The position numbers and the translations under genes were made by a program. A DNA stretch of 64,000 nucleotides from an uncultured Treponema sp. (GTDB taxonomy: Bacteria; Spirochaetota; Spirochaetia; Treponematales; Treponemataceae). The stretch spans positions 1-64,000 of the forward strand of contig NZ_CAKVAM010000005.1 in the NCBI RefSeq assembly GCF_934725225.1, read 5' to 3'. Positions 1-8,539 of the stretch are shown here, piece after piece. Numbering within the stretch: position 1 is the first letter of the stretch; each line of letters starts with the position of its first letter. The notes below the pieces were generated by a model that made no database searches, was not told where the DNA came from, and was given only the letters and a program-made list of their open reading frames with translations.

Positions 1-73
1 CCGAACACGGAAGCCAAGCTCCCCTGCGCCGATGATACTGCCAACCGGCGGGAAACTAGGACGCGGCCGGCTT
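1..73 (+). rRNA. rrf: 5S ribosomal RNA, 3' part
   Basis: The window opens inside a 5S rRNA. The segment with CCGAACACGGAAGCCAAGC, followed by GCGCCGATGATACTGC and GGGAAACTAGGACGC, is the conserved 3' two thirds of bacterial 5S rRNA. The 5' part lies before the window. The exact 3' end is an estimate, placed before the T-rich stretch that follows. A strong hairpin terminator comes next, so this is probably the end of an rRNA operon. Confidence 0.93.
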
Positions 74-90
74 TTTCTATACTCTCTTCA

Positions 91-129
91 AGACCCCCCC
101 CCTTCAGGCATCTGGAGGGGGGTCTCTTT
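91..129 (+). terminator. rRNA operon terminator
   Basis: AGACCCCCC at 91-99 pairs with GGGGGGTCT at 117-125, giving a 9-bp GC-rich stem with a 17-nt apical region, followed by a short T-rich run. It lies about 20 nt after the 5S rRNA and probably ends the rRNA transcript. It does not serve the leftward gene that ends at 227. Confidence 0.75.
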
Positions 130-226
130 GCCCAGGCGCAGATGAAGTCTTGCTTTCCTCTGGTAAAGCGGAGCCTCCAGGCGGTTCCTTCGATAAAATA
201 GAGAGGTTCTTGCAAATTTCCATGCG

Positions 227-763
227 CTATTTTAGCTTCTTTATGAGCTCCTCGATTTCCTTTTCTGTTTCTTTTGGCGGGTATAGAAGCGCAGCTAGTT
301 TCGGGCGGACTGCTATTGAGAAGATAATAATTCCGATGCATTTAAAAATGTCGGCGGATAAAAAATAAGTCCAGTTAAGATTTTTATAGAATAAACTTTC
401 AAAAAAATAATAAATGCAAAATCCTGCAGGGCATCCAAAAAATATTCTGAAAAATACTTGTGCTGAGAATTTTTTTTCGCTTATAGATGGAGAGCCGGAG
501 ACAAGTCCTGAAATAAATGCGCTTGCAAATATTGCTGTGAAATTTCCTGCTTGTTCTAAAGAAAATCCGCTGAAAATAAATTGTGCGATTATAAAAATTC
601 CTGCGCTGCCTGCTCCTTGGATTCCTCCCAAAATACAGCCGGAAAAAACTGCCGCCGCAATTTGAATGTTCAGTTCTGGAAAAAATCCGCAGATAAAAAT
701 AATGACGGCAAAGAAAACTGTTGTGCTTCCGCGGATAATTTTTAACTTTGCAATGGTTTTCAT
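227..763 (-). CDS. BioY-like integral membrane protein (biotin ECF S-component family)
   Basis: This 178-residue protein has about five or six hydrophobic segments and a lysine-rich C-terminus. Its layout fits the BioY family, the substrate-binding S component of biotin ECF transporters. The GCILGGIQG segment matches the BioY pattern after the second helix, and SADIFKCIG near the C-terminus matches the conserved GD-x-x-K segment. The usual GPTGG-like loop is degenerate here (ASAFISGL), so biotin as substrate is an inference. No ATPase or transmembrane ECF subunits lie beside it. Its ATG overlaps the stop of lnt (ATGA arrangement), so the two genes are co-transcribed and translationally coupled. 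Confidence 0.55.
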   Translation of the reverse strand: MKTIAKLKIIRGSTTVFFAVIIFICGFFPELNIQIAAAVFSGCILGGIQGAGSAGIFIIAQFIFSGFSLEQAGNFTAIFASAFISGLVSGSPSISEKKFSAQVFFRIFFGCPAGFCIYYFFESLFYKNLNWTYFLSADIFKCIGIIIFSIAVRPKLAALLYPPKETEKEIEELIKKLK

Positions 764-2577
764 TTTAATTTCCTTATGGCTTTTTTCAGAAGTTTTCTTA
801 TTTTCTTTTTGCTTATGAAAAAGTTGTCTTTTACTGCGGAAAAAATTATGTATAAAAATACTGCGAAAATCAAAATGTATGCGAACCAGTCGCCCATAAC
901 TGAAAAAATTGTAATCTGTCGTTTGTAAATCGGAACAGAAATTCCCATGGAATCTTCTGTGAACAAAGGCAAATCAAATAAAATTTTTCCTGCAGGATTG
1001 ACCGCCACAGAATATCCTGAATTTGCGCAGCGCAAAAGTGTTGTCCTGTATTCGATTGCAAGATAGCTTGAAGCGATAAAGTGCTGCATTTCAGCGGAAT
1101 TTGTTTTGCTCCAAGAATCGTTTGTGATGTTTATGAAAATTTCGCTTCCGAGCTTGAAAAGATTTGTGCAAACTGAAGGAAATGAATCTTCAAAGCAAAT
1201 CGGCGTGGAAAACTTCAAGAATGAAAGCGGATTTTCCTGATTGTTTTCTGAAAATTTTATTCTTTCCTTTTGAATTGAATTTCCGTTTTCATCAAGTCTT
1301 ATTTCCGCGGATTTTTCTCTGTTGAAGTCGAGCGGCGTTTCAAATTCCTGATTTTCCTTTAGCGGAATTTTAAAAATCGCATACTGAAATCCCGGCACCA
1401 AACTTGAATAAAAACCGACAACATTTCGCATAAAAAAATTCATTACTGGATTTTCCGCATAAGGAATCCGCTCTGCAAAAGGAACAAGCTGAATTTTGCT
1501 GTAGAATCCTGAAAAAATTCCGTTTTTGTCAAAAAGAATTGCGCTGTTTGTTCTTTTTCGCTTTTTTCGGTCCAAGGAAACTCCGCCGCCGATTAAAAAT
1601 GGAGTCTGCGTGCTGGCTATAAATTCCTTTAGGCTTTCATCTTCCGGAAAATGCGAATAATAATTTGCCGCTTTTGGGAAATTTTTTGAAAGAACTCCTT
1701 CGCTCCAAATTACAAGATCTGTTTCTTTTCCTTGCTCCGAAAGCTGCCTGATTCCTTTTTTTGTAAGTTTTTTTGAAATTTCAATTGACTTTTTGTCTCC
1801 GCCTTCCCAGGGATCTATGTTTTGCTGCACGATTACTGCGTTTAAAAGTTTTTCAGGCCAGCGTGGAATTGCAATTTGAATTATTCCGTAAATTCCGCAG
1901 ATGACAAAAACTGCTGCTGTAAATTTTGCGGCTTGCACAAGCTGTTTGTTTGCATTTTTAGCTTGTTCTTTGTCTAAGAAATTTTCGCATTTCATTATTA
2001 TTTCAGCGACGAGTGAAGAAAAAAGAGCGTATAAAAATGTTATTCCCCAGACGCCGGTTATGTCGGCAATTTGTGTAAAGATTTTCCAGCTGTAGGCGGC
2101 CATAAAAAGCGTTCCCCAGGGATAGCCGAGCGCGCCAGTTGATTTTATGTATTCATACAAAACCCAGCAGGCGCAAAACCATAAAATTCTTTTGAAAATT
2201 TGATATGGGCAAAGTCCGGCTTGTTCCTGAAGTTTTTTTGTTTTTGAAATTTTGCTTGGAAAAACGTACATTATAATTCCGCAGAATCCGCTTTGAAACG
2301 CAGTTCCCAATGCGCTGGCTCCGAGTGTAAAAGCCGCAAAGCCGTGAAAATTCGCCAGCCAGTAGCTTGAAAGCAAGTGAACTGTAAGCGTCTGTATAAA
2401 AAAAAGCCAGAAAGTCTGTTTGTATGATTTTGATTTGTAGACTGCAATGTACAAGGGCGAAAGGCAAAAAAGCGCGGTCAGCGGAGAACCAAACGGAAGA
2501 ATTTCATTTGAAATTGAAATAGATTCAGTTGCTCCAGAAAAGATTGCACAAAAAACTTGTAAAAACAGCTGATTCAT
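760..2577 (-). CDS. lnt: apolipoprotein N-acyltransferase
   Basis: Lnt adds the third acyl chain to the N-terminal cysteine of lipoproteins in the inner membrane. The 605-residue protein has about six N-terminal membrane helices, a nitrilase-like periplasmic domain from about residue 245 to 545, and a last helix near 557-580. The catalytic triad is visible as Glu293 (WSEG), Lys361 (YSKIQLVPF) and Cys461 (TPICFED); Glu369 in VPFAER is also conserved. It is longer than the usual ~510 residues, partly from a polar insertion at about 405-455. The window encodes several lipoproteins that would be substrates. The start lies 6 nt after a good -10 box, which suggests a leaderless message. bioY-like follows with an overlap. 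Confidence 0.93.
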   Translation of the reverse strand: MNQLFLQVFCAIFSGATESISISNEILPFGSPLTALFCLSPLYIAVYKSKSYKQTFWLFFIQTLTVHLLSSYWLANFHGFAAFTLGASALGTAFQSGFCGIIMYVFPSKISKTKKLQEQAGLCPYQIFKRILWFCACWVLYEYIKSTGALGYPWGTLFMAAYSWKIFTQIADITGVWGITFLYALFSSLVAEIIMKCENFLDKEQAKNANKQLVQAAKFTAAVFVICGIYGIIQIAIPRWPEKLLNAVIVQQNIDPWEGGDKKSIEISKKLTKKGIRQLSEQGKETDLVIWSEGVLSKNFPKAANYYSHFPEDESLKEFIASTQTPFLIGGGVSLDRKKRKRTNSAILFDKNGIFSGFYSKIQLVPFAERIPYAENPVMNFFMRNVVGFYSSLVPGFQYAIFKIPLKENQEFETPLDFNREKSAEIRLDENGNSIQKERIKFSENNQENPLSFLKFSTPICFEDSFPSVCTNLFKLGSEIFINITNDSWSKTNSAEMQHFIASSYLAIEYRTTLLRCANSGYSVAVNPAGKILFDLPLFTEDSMGISVPIYKRQITIFSVMGDWFAYILIFAVFLYIIFSAVKDNFFISKKKIRKLLKKAIRKLK

Positions 2578-2585
2578 TGTATTAT
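2557..2585 (+). promoter_or_regulatory. galK-surE promoter
   Basis: TTGTAA (2557-2562) and TATTAT (2580-2585) have a 17-bp spacer. The predicted transcript would start near 2592 and reach the GGAAGGGA ribosome site before the ATG at 2632, giving a leader of about 40 nt. The divergent lnt promoter interleaves with it. Confidence 0.5.
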
Positions 2586-2612
2586 TTTAATGTCATATAT
2601 AGAAAAAATCAA
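2584..2612 (-). promoter_or_regulatory. lnt promoter, leaderless type
   Basis: Reading leftward, TTGATT (2612-2607) and TAAAAT (2589-2584) are separated by 17 bp. Only 6 nt lie between the -10 box and the lnt ATG at 2577, so transcription would begin at or next to the start codon. It overlaps the galK leader. Confidence 0.55.
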
Positions 2613-2631
2613 CACGAACGGGAAGGGAATC

Positions 2632-3804
2632 ATGGAAAAAGTCAGAGAAGCGCACCGCAAAATATATGGAGTGGAGCCGGAAGTTGTAGCGGTTGCTCCG
2701 GGCAGATTCCATTTGGCTGGAGAACATACTTGGTTCTTCAAAGATAAAACTTTGTCCATGGCGGTCAATCTTCCAGTTTATGTCTCTGCATCTTTAAGGG
2801 AAGACACTTCATTTAAATTTTATTTTGTTCAGCTTGAAGACGAAAAGCACACAAATCTTTCTTCGCTGAAATTAAAAAAAGAAGACAAATGGGCGAATTC
2901 GATAAAATCTATTTTGTACGGATTTTCTAGCGGCGGATTTGAATTAAAGGGAATTGACTTTACTATTTATTCTGAAATTCTTCCTTCCGCCGGATTTGGA
3001 ATAACAACCGCTGTAAAGGTTGCCGCTTGCTGGGCTATACGAGAGCTTTGCGGATTAAAGTGCAGTCAGGATCAGATTCTTCAGGTTATAGAGCGGGCGA
3101 ATAAAAATTTCCTTGGAACGGCAAATCATTCTGCGGACAGTTTTGCTGCGATTTTTTCAAAGGAAAATAATTTGGTTTTGACCGATTATGCGAAAAAATC
3201 CTGCGAGCTAGTTCCTTTCAATTTTAAAGAAAAAACAGTTTTGCTGACTGACGCTCTTGTTCCTAGAATTGTAACTTGGAATGAAGACAGCCTTATGCAG
3301 CCGGAAAATGTTTTGCTTTTGGGCGAGCTAAAGGAACGAAAGGCGAATGTTTTGGGCGGCTGGCAGTACGAGGAAGACAAGGCTGAAGTCAACGAAGTTT
3401 TGAGTGTTGTTTCAGAAGATACAAAACGCCGGCTTTTATGCGTTATGAATGAACATAAATGCGTTCTTGACTGCGTTAATGCAATTCAAAAGGACGATTT
3501 TGCTTCTTTTGCGCGCTCTGTCAACCGAAGCCATCAGAATATGCGCGATTACGATATTTCCTGCCCTGAAATCGACTGGATTTTAAAAAGAGTCCATGAG
3601 CTTGACGAAAATCCCGACGACTTAAGAAATCCTGTAAACTGCGGCCGAATAACAGGAAAAGGCTTTGGACGCGGAATCTACACAATCTTAAGAAACAGCG
3701 ATGTTGAAAAATACAAGGAAAAACTGGAGGAATACGAAAAAATATTCGGCTTTTCCCCAAAATGCTATTCTGTAAAACCCGCAAATGGAGTCCACCTTAT
3801 ATGA
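2632..3804 (+). CDS. divergent galactokinase-family (GHMP) kinase
   Basis: The 390-residue length and motif order fit galactokinase, a GHMP kinase that makes galactose 1-phosphate from ATP and galactose. The N-terminal signature is present as GRFHLAGEHT at residues 24-33, but the following Asp that contacts galactose is Trp34. The ATP loop, usually GLSSSA, reads GFGITTA near 121-127. Asp169 in NHSADS sits where the catalytic Asp is expected. The C-terminal glycine motif reads GKGFGRG instead of GGGFGG. An earlier in-frame ATG at 2590 has no ribosome site and lies upstream of the predicted transcription start; the ATG at 2632 follows GGAAGGGA. The stop overlaps surE. Substrate is uncertain because of the changed sugar-site residues. 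Confidence 0.75.
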   Translation: MEKVREAHRKIYGVEPEVVAVAPGRFHLAGEHTWFFKDKTLSMAVNLPVYVSASLREDTSFKFYFVQLEDEKHTNLSSLKLKKEDKWANSIKSILYGFSSGGFELKGIDFTIYSEILPSAGFGITTAVKVAACWAIRELCGLKCSQDQILQVIERANKNFLGTANHSADSFAAIFSKENNLVLTDYAKKSCELVPFNFKEKTVLLTDALVPRIVTWNEDSLMQPENVLLLGELKERKANVLGGWQYEEDKAEVNEVLSVVSEDTKRRLLCVMNEHKCVLDCVNAIQKDDFASFARSVNRSHQNMRDYDISCPEIDWILKRVHELDENPDDLRNPVNCGRITGKGFGRGIYTILRNSDVEKYKEKLEEYEKIFGFSPKCYSVKPANGVHLI

Positions 3805-4607
3805 ATATTTTGCTTACTAATGATGACGGAATCAACGCTGAAGGAATTCGGGTTCTTACTGCGGCTCTTTCAAAAAAGCACAATGTTTTTATAGTCGCTC
3901 CAAAATTCAATAAATCCGGAGCTTCAAGCCAGATGAATGTTGCTGTTCCTTTGGAGCTAAAAAAGGTGGACAAAGAAAACTGCTGCCTTTCTTATTATTT
4001 GGAAGGCTCTCCTGTGGACTGCGTGCTTTCTGCGTTAAAAGGAGAATATATTTCAGAAAAAATCGATGTAATTCTTTCTGGCATAAATGACGGACCGAAT
4101 ATTGGAACTGATATTGTTTATTCTGGAACTTGCGGCGCGGCGCGTCAGGCTTGCATTGCAGGAATTCCAGGAATTGCTCTTAGCATTGATTCTGGCTCAA
4201 AAGATGAATCTGACCAAAGCGGCTCTTTGTACTTTGAAAATCTTGCTGACTTTGCCTGTAAAAATATTGATAAGCTTATTTCTCTTTGCGGAAATCTTAC
4301 AATTTTAGATTCTATGCATAAATATTATAGAAATTTTGTCAACGTGAATGCGCCTGCAATGAAAAGCTACAAGGGCGCAAAGCTTACAGTTCCTTGCATA
4401 AGACGTTACTGGGAAACTTTGGAGGTTTCTGAATGTGAAAATGGATGCATGACTTCTAAATGTGGAGGAGATGCCTGTGTCCATTCTTACGGTGATGATT
4501 CATCTGATTTTAAAGCCTGCGAGGAAGGTTTTGTTTCAGTCAGCGTTATTGAAACAGAGCCTAGCTATGCTGATATATCTTCTATAGAATGTGATTTTAA
4601 TTTGTAA
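3801..4607 (+). CDS. surE: 5'/3'-nucleotidase SurE
   Basis: SurE is a metal-dependent phosphatase that dephosphorylates 5'- and 3'-nucleotides and is linked to stationary-phase survival. The 268-residue product begins MNILLTNDDG, with the metal-binding Asp8-Asp9 pair, followed by SGASSQ and the conserved NDGPNIGTDIVYSGT segment. An in-frame extension to 3762 exists, but family alignment puts the start at the ATG at 3801, which overlaps the galK stop as ATGA. The length matches the family's usual ~250-270 residues. The insert around residues 130-230 is Cys-rich and less conserved. Confidence 0.93.
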   Translation: MNILLTNDDGINAEGIRVLTAALSKKHNVFIVAPKFNKSGASSQMNVAVPLELKKVDKENCCLSYYLEGSPVDCVLSALKGEYISEKIDVILSGINDGPNIGTDIVYSGTCGAARQACIAGIPGIALSIDSGSKDESDQSGSLYFENLADFACKNIDKLISLCGNLTILDSMHKYYRNFVNVNAPAMKSYKGAKLTVPCIRRYWETLEVSECENGCMTSKCGGDACVHSYGDDSSDFKACEEGFVSVSVIETEPSYADISSIECDFNL

Positions 4608-4618
4608 AAGGCGGAAAA

Positions 4619-5317
4619 ATGGCAGAAGAAAACTATATGAAAGAAGGAATCTCTTTATATACAAAAGGAAATTATCCTGCTGCTTTGACATATTTTCTTT
4701 CACTTCCTGATGATTGCGGTGCGGATTCCGTGGAGCTTGCTTATTATTTGGGGCTTTGCTATTCAAAGTTGAAGCGTTACGATGATGCTTTACTTTACCT
4801 TGAGCAGGTTGTTACAGCTTCTTATGATAAGGACAATAATTCGAATCAGGACAGAGTTTTGCAGTGCCGCTATCTTTTGGCAGTTATTTATTGTCTTAGC
4901 GGAAGAAAAAAACTTGCTGATTTTGAATTGAATAAACTTTTGGACACTGGATATAAGCCTGCTTCTGTTTATGCTTCCCTTGCTTACGTTGCCTGGGAAC
5001 AGGGAAAAGTTGATTTGAGCCTTGACTATTATGAAAAAGCTCTTGAAGACGACAGTGAAAATCCAACTGCGTTAAACGGAATGGGCTATGTTCTTGCTTG
5101 CGAAGGTGAAGATTTGACAAAAGCATTAAGTTGCTGCAAAAAAGCACTGGATATTTTGCCGGAAAGCGCAGCGTGTCTTGATAGCCTTGGCTGGGTTTAT
5201 TATAAAATGGGACTTTATTCAGAATCAAAGAAATTTTTAAAGCGCGCTATGAAAGCCGACGGTTCAAATCCTATAATAGTGGAGCACCTTCAGGAAGTTC
5301 AGAAGGCGGAAGAATAA
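4619..5317 (+). CDS. cytoplasmic TPR-repeat protein
   Basis: The 232-residue protein consists almost wholly of tetratricopeptide repeats. Paired helices with the W-L-G-Y-A-F-A spacing are visible, for example ALTYFLSLP, AYYLGLCYSKLKRYDDALLYLEQV, SLDYYEKALEDD and SLGWVYYKMGLYSESKKFLKRAM. There is no signal peptide. TPRs bind protein partners, so a scaffold role is likely, but the partner is unknown. It starts 11 nt after surE, and its TAA overlaps the ATG of the next gene, which also has an N-terminal TPR. The two products may work together. Confidence 0.8.
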   Translation: MAEENYMKEGISLYTKGNYPAALTYFLSLPDDCGADSVELAYYLGLCYSKLKRYDDALLYLEQVVTASYDKDNNSNQDRVLQCRYLLAVIYCLSGRKKLADFELNKLLDTGYKPASVYASLAYVAWEQGKVDLSLDYYEKALEDDSENPTALNGMGYVLACEGEDLTKALSCCKKALDILPESAACLDSLGWVYYKMGLYSESKKFLKRAMKADGSNPIIVEHLQEVQKAEE

Positions 5318-7365
5318 TGAAAAAAATATTTTTTGTTTTTATAGCTTTTATATTTTCAGCCTTTGCGCAGACAAATCTGCAAGACACGGCTAGCACAGGA
5401 AATTCACGTTCTGCGAATTCTGGTTTTGCGGAAGAAGAATTCCGACGTGGAGTTCAAAGCTATTACAGAGGTTCTTTTAATGAAAGTATTCTTGAATTTG
5501 AAAAGGCGCTTTCATATTTGCCGGGCGAGCCTTTGGTTCTTGACTGGCTTGGAAAAGCATATTACCGAGCGGGAATAGAAGGCGCTGCGCTTCAGCAATG
5601 GAATTATGCAAAAGAAGCTGGTTATGGCGGACTTCTTCTTCAGAATAGAATTGAAATTGTAAGCGACCGACGTGTTACAGACTATGACTATGGATTTACT
5701 CAGCGTTTTACGGAATCTGGCTCTTATCCAAATGTGAACGGAAACAATCTCATTTACAGCCAGCCGGTTTCTTCCCTTTCAAATCACGATGGAAGCATTT
5801 GGGTTGTTTCCTATGGCACGAACGAGCTGCTTCAGTTTGACGTGAACGGAACTGTGGTAAGACGAAACAGAGGACCGATAAATGGATTCGACCGCCCAAT
5901 GGATGTGATTCGCTTAAAGAACGGAAATTTGGCAGTTTCAGAAAGCGCAGGAGACAGAATTTCAATTCTTTCTGAAAACGGCTCGTTTATAAAGTATTTT
6001 GGCGCGCGCGGAAGAGGACAAGGACAGCTTGTGGGACCTCAGTATCTTGCAGAAGACGACTTTGGAAACATTTATGCCACGGATTTTGGAAATGCCCGTG
6101 TTGTTGTTTTTGACGCGGACGGAAACGGGCTTTTGCATTTTGGTGAAAAAACTGAAGGCTTTGACGGTTTCAAGTCCCCGACTGGAATTGCGGTTTGCGG
6201 CGGAAGAATTTTTGTTGCGGACAGCGTGAAAGGCGGAATTTATGAATTTGACAAGGCAGGAAATTTCCTTGGAGTTCTTGTAAACGACGGAACTTTTTCG
6301 CGTCCTGAAAGTTTAAAGCAGTGGGGCAGCGATTATCTTTTGCTTACAGACAGAAACAAAGTTTACGCGGTTGAGCTTTCTTCCGGGGCTGTTTTTGAAA
6401 ATGCGGTTACTGGAAAAGGAAAAAGCCTGATTACAAGCGCAGTTTCTGATCGAAATGGAAATATAATTGTAACTGATTTTAAGGCGAATGAAATTTACGT
6501 TATGTCAAAAATGACAGAACTCGTGGGCGGATTTTTTGTTCAGTTTGAGCGTGTGATTTCTGATAATTTTCCGGAAATTATTGTTGAAGTCCGCGTGGAA
6601 AACAGAAAACGCCAGCCGGTTGTTGGCTTAAAGCAGCAAAATTTCCTTATAACTGAAGAAAAGAAGCCGGTTGAAAATTTTGTGCTTTTGGGTGAAGCGA
6701 ATAACAATGACTTTGCGGACATTACAATTCTCATTGACCGTTCAATTTCAATGAAAAAATACGAAGAGCAGCTTTCTGGCGCAGTTCGGGAACTTGCAGC
6801 TTCAATGGACGGAAAAGGAAAAATATCAATTGTTTCAGCTGGAAAAGTTCCTGTTACAGAATTTTCAGGAAATCCGTCTCAGCTTTCTGATTTTTCCGTA
6901 AAGGCTTTGAAAAACTCTTATACAGAAAATCCTGCTTTGGATCTTGCGGTAAGGCTTTCTGCGAACGGACTTGTCAATGCTGAAAAAAAACGCGGCATAA
7001 TTTATCTTTCCGCTGGAGATTCAAAAAATACATTTACGCAGTACGCGCTTTCGGATTTGACAGCTTATCTTAACAACAATGCGATTTCCTTTAGCACAGT
7101 TCTTTTGTCTCAATCTTCACCGTCGGAAGAAATTTCGTACATAACGGGAAACACAAACGGAACTTCTTACTATATATATCGGCCGGAAGGTTTGGAAACT
7201 GTCATAAAAGATATAATTGACATTCCGTCTGGTTTGTATCAGTTTAAGTACACATCGTCTTTTGCGACTGAATATGGAAGAAAATATTTGCCTGTAGAAA
7301 TTGAAACTTATCTTCTTAATCGTTCAGGCCGCGACGAAACAGGCTATTTTGCTCCGCTTCAGTAG
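5317..7365 (+). CDS. exported TPR / NHL beta-propeller / vWA domain protein
   Basis: The 682-residue protein starts with a signal peptide (residues 1-17, cleavage after SAFA). Residues about 38-105 form TPR helices. Residues about 145-400 hold repeated NHL-type blades such as FDRPMDVIRLKNGNLAVSES and LAEDDFGNIYATDF. The C-terminal part, about 420-640, has a von Willebrand A fold with the metal-binding DRSIS motif at 474-478. This suits an adhesive or scaffolding protein outside the inner membrane; the function is not known to me. The last 50 bases overlap the 3' end of dinB on the other strand. It directly follows the TPR gene, sharing one base. Confidence 0.78.
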   Translation: MKKIFFVFIAFIFSAFAQTNLQDTASTGNSRSANSGFAEEEFRRGVQSYYRGSFNESILEFEKALSYLPGEPLVLDWLGKAYYRAGIEGAALQQWNYAKEAGYGGLLLQNRIEIVSDRRVTDYDYGFTQRFTESGSYPNVNGNNLIYSQPVSSLSNHDGSIWVVSYGTNELLQFDVNGTVVRRNRGPINGFDRPMDVIRLKNGNLAVSESAGDRISILSENGSFIKYFGARGRGQGQLVGPQYLAEDDFGNIYATDFGNARVVVFDADGNGLLHFGEKTEGFDGFKSPTGIAVCGGRIFVADSVKGGIYEFDKAGNFLGVLVNDGTFSRPESLKQWGSDYLLLTDRNKVYAVELSSGAVFENAVTGKGKSLITSAVSDRNGNIIVTDFKANEIYVMSKMTELVGGFFVQFERVISDNFPEIIVEVRVENRKRQPVVGLKQQNFLITEEKKPVENFVLLGEANNNDFADITILIDRSISMKKYEEQLSGAVRELAASMDGKGKISIVSAGKVPVTEFSGNPSQLSDFSVKALKNSYTENPALDLAVRLSANGLVNAEKKRGIIYLSAGDSKNTFTQYALSDLTAYLNNNAISFSTVLLSQSSPSEEISYITGNTNGTSYYIYRPEGLETVIKDIIDIPSGLYQFKYTSSFATEYGRKYLPVEIETYLLNRSGRDETGYFAPLQ

Positions 7366-8539
7366 ATAAAAGGCGCGCTTTTCTGACTTTGAGGGAAGGA
7401 TTTTTTCTTTCCATTTCAAAAAGGGCTTTTTCCAATTTTGCTTTTTTTGAATTTCCAAAGTCAAAAAGTTCTGCTTGCGTTGGTTTTTCGCTGGCTTCTA
7501 TTCTGGAAAGTCCAACGCCCAAAAGCCTGATTCCTTTTCCTTTTTCATATTTTCTGTTGAAAATTCTTAGGCAGCGTTCAAGCAAATCGTCTGCATTTAA
7601 AACCGGAATTTCTGAAGATTCTTGCGCGGTTATAGTTTTAAAGTCTTCGTATCTGATTCGGATATTTACGGTTTTTGCCTTGACATTTTCTGTGCGCATT
7701 CTCCAGATTAATTGTGCGGAAAGTTCCATGAATGCGGTTTCGATTGCATATTCGTTTGCCACATCAAATTCAAAAGTGCGCTCTACGCTTATTGAATGGC
7801 TTTTTGCTTCTTCGCCGAATGTGATTTCTTTTCCGCCGCGGACTGCATCATACAAAAAACTGCCCATTCCGTTTCCGAAAACTGTTGTAAGCAACGAAAT
7901 TGACTTGCCATGAATATCCGCAGGTGAAAATATTCCCGCATTTTTTAGCCGTTCCCGAGTTTTTTTTCCTATGCCCCAGATTTTTTCTATAGGAAGTGAA
8001 AGAATGAATTTTTCCTCATCGCCTTTTTTGACAAGTGTTATTCCGTCCGGCTTTTTATATCCAGACGCGATTTTTGCAACATACATTGTGCTTGCAATTC
8101 CGACGCTTACTGTAAGTCCTGTTTGCTCTTTTACTTTTGCCTTTATTTTTTTTGCGATTTCCAGAGGCGGACCAAAAAGTTTTTCAGTTCCTGTAAGGTC
8201 GATAAAAGCTTCGTCAATTGACATTTGAATTACTGAAGGCGAAAATTCCTTGAAAATGCTCATTATTTTATGCGAAACTTCCGCATAATGCTTGTGGTTT
8301 CCGCGCAGAAAAATTGCGTTTGGGCAAAGTTCAACCGCCTTTGTCAAAGGAAGCGCGGAATGCACGCCGTATTTTCTGGCTTCATAAGATGCCGTTGAAA
8401 CTACAGCTCTTCTGTCTCCTGGGATTCCGCCGACAATTACGGGTTTTCCTCTGTATTCTGGATGGTCGTGCTGCTCAATCGAAGCGAAAAAAGCATCAAG
8501 GTCAACATGAAGAAAAACTTTTTCAAATTCCATTTGCAT
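7316..8539 (-). CDS. dinB: DNA polymerase IV (Y-family translesion polymerase)
   Basis: DinB copies damaged DNA with low fidelity. The 407-residue protein has the palm motifs HVDLDAFFASIE (catalytic Asp13) and SIDEAFID (Asp109, Glu110), the little-finger domain, and a beta-clamp binding peptide QAELFDF near 360. The ATG at 8539 has GAAGGA 6 nt upstream and overlaps the end of the preceding membrane-protein gene; an ATG two codons later is less well placed. No LexA-type box was recognised. The 3' end runs 50 bp into the convergent NHL/vWA gene. Confidence 0.95.
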   Translation of the reverse strand: MQMEFEKVFLHVDLDAFFASIEQHDHPEYRGKPVIVGGIPGDRRAVVSTASYEARKYGVHSALPLTKAVELCPNAIFLRGNHKHYAEVSHKIMSIFKEFSPSVIQMSIDEAFIDLTGTEKLFGPPLEIAKKIKAKVKEQTGLTVSVGIASTMYVAKIASGYKKPDGITLVKKGDEEKFILSLPIEKIWGIGKKTRERLKNAGIFSPADIHGKSISLLTTVFGNGMGSFLYDAVRGGKEITFGEEAKSHSISVERTFEFDVANEYAIETAFMELSAQLIWRMRTENVKAKTVNIRIRYEDFKTITAQESSEIPVLNADDLLERCLRIFNRKYEKGKGIRLLGVGLSRIEASEKPTQAELFDFGNSKKAKLEKALFEMERKNPSLKVRKARLLSTEAEQNSLFRRGLND

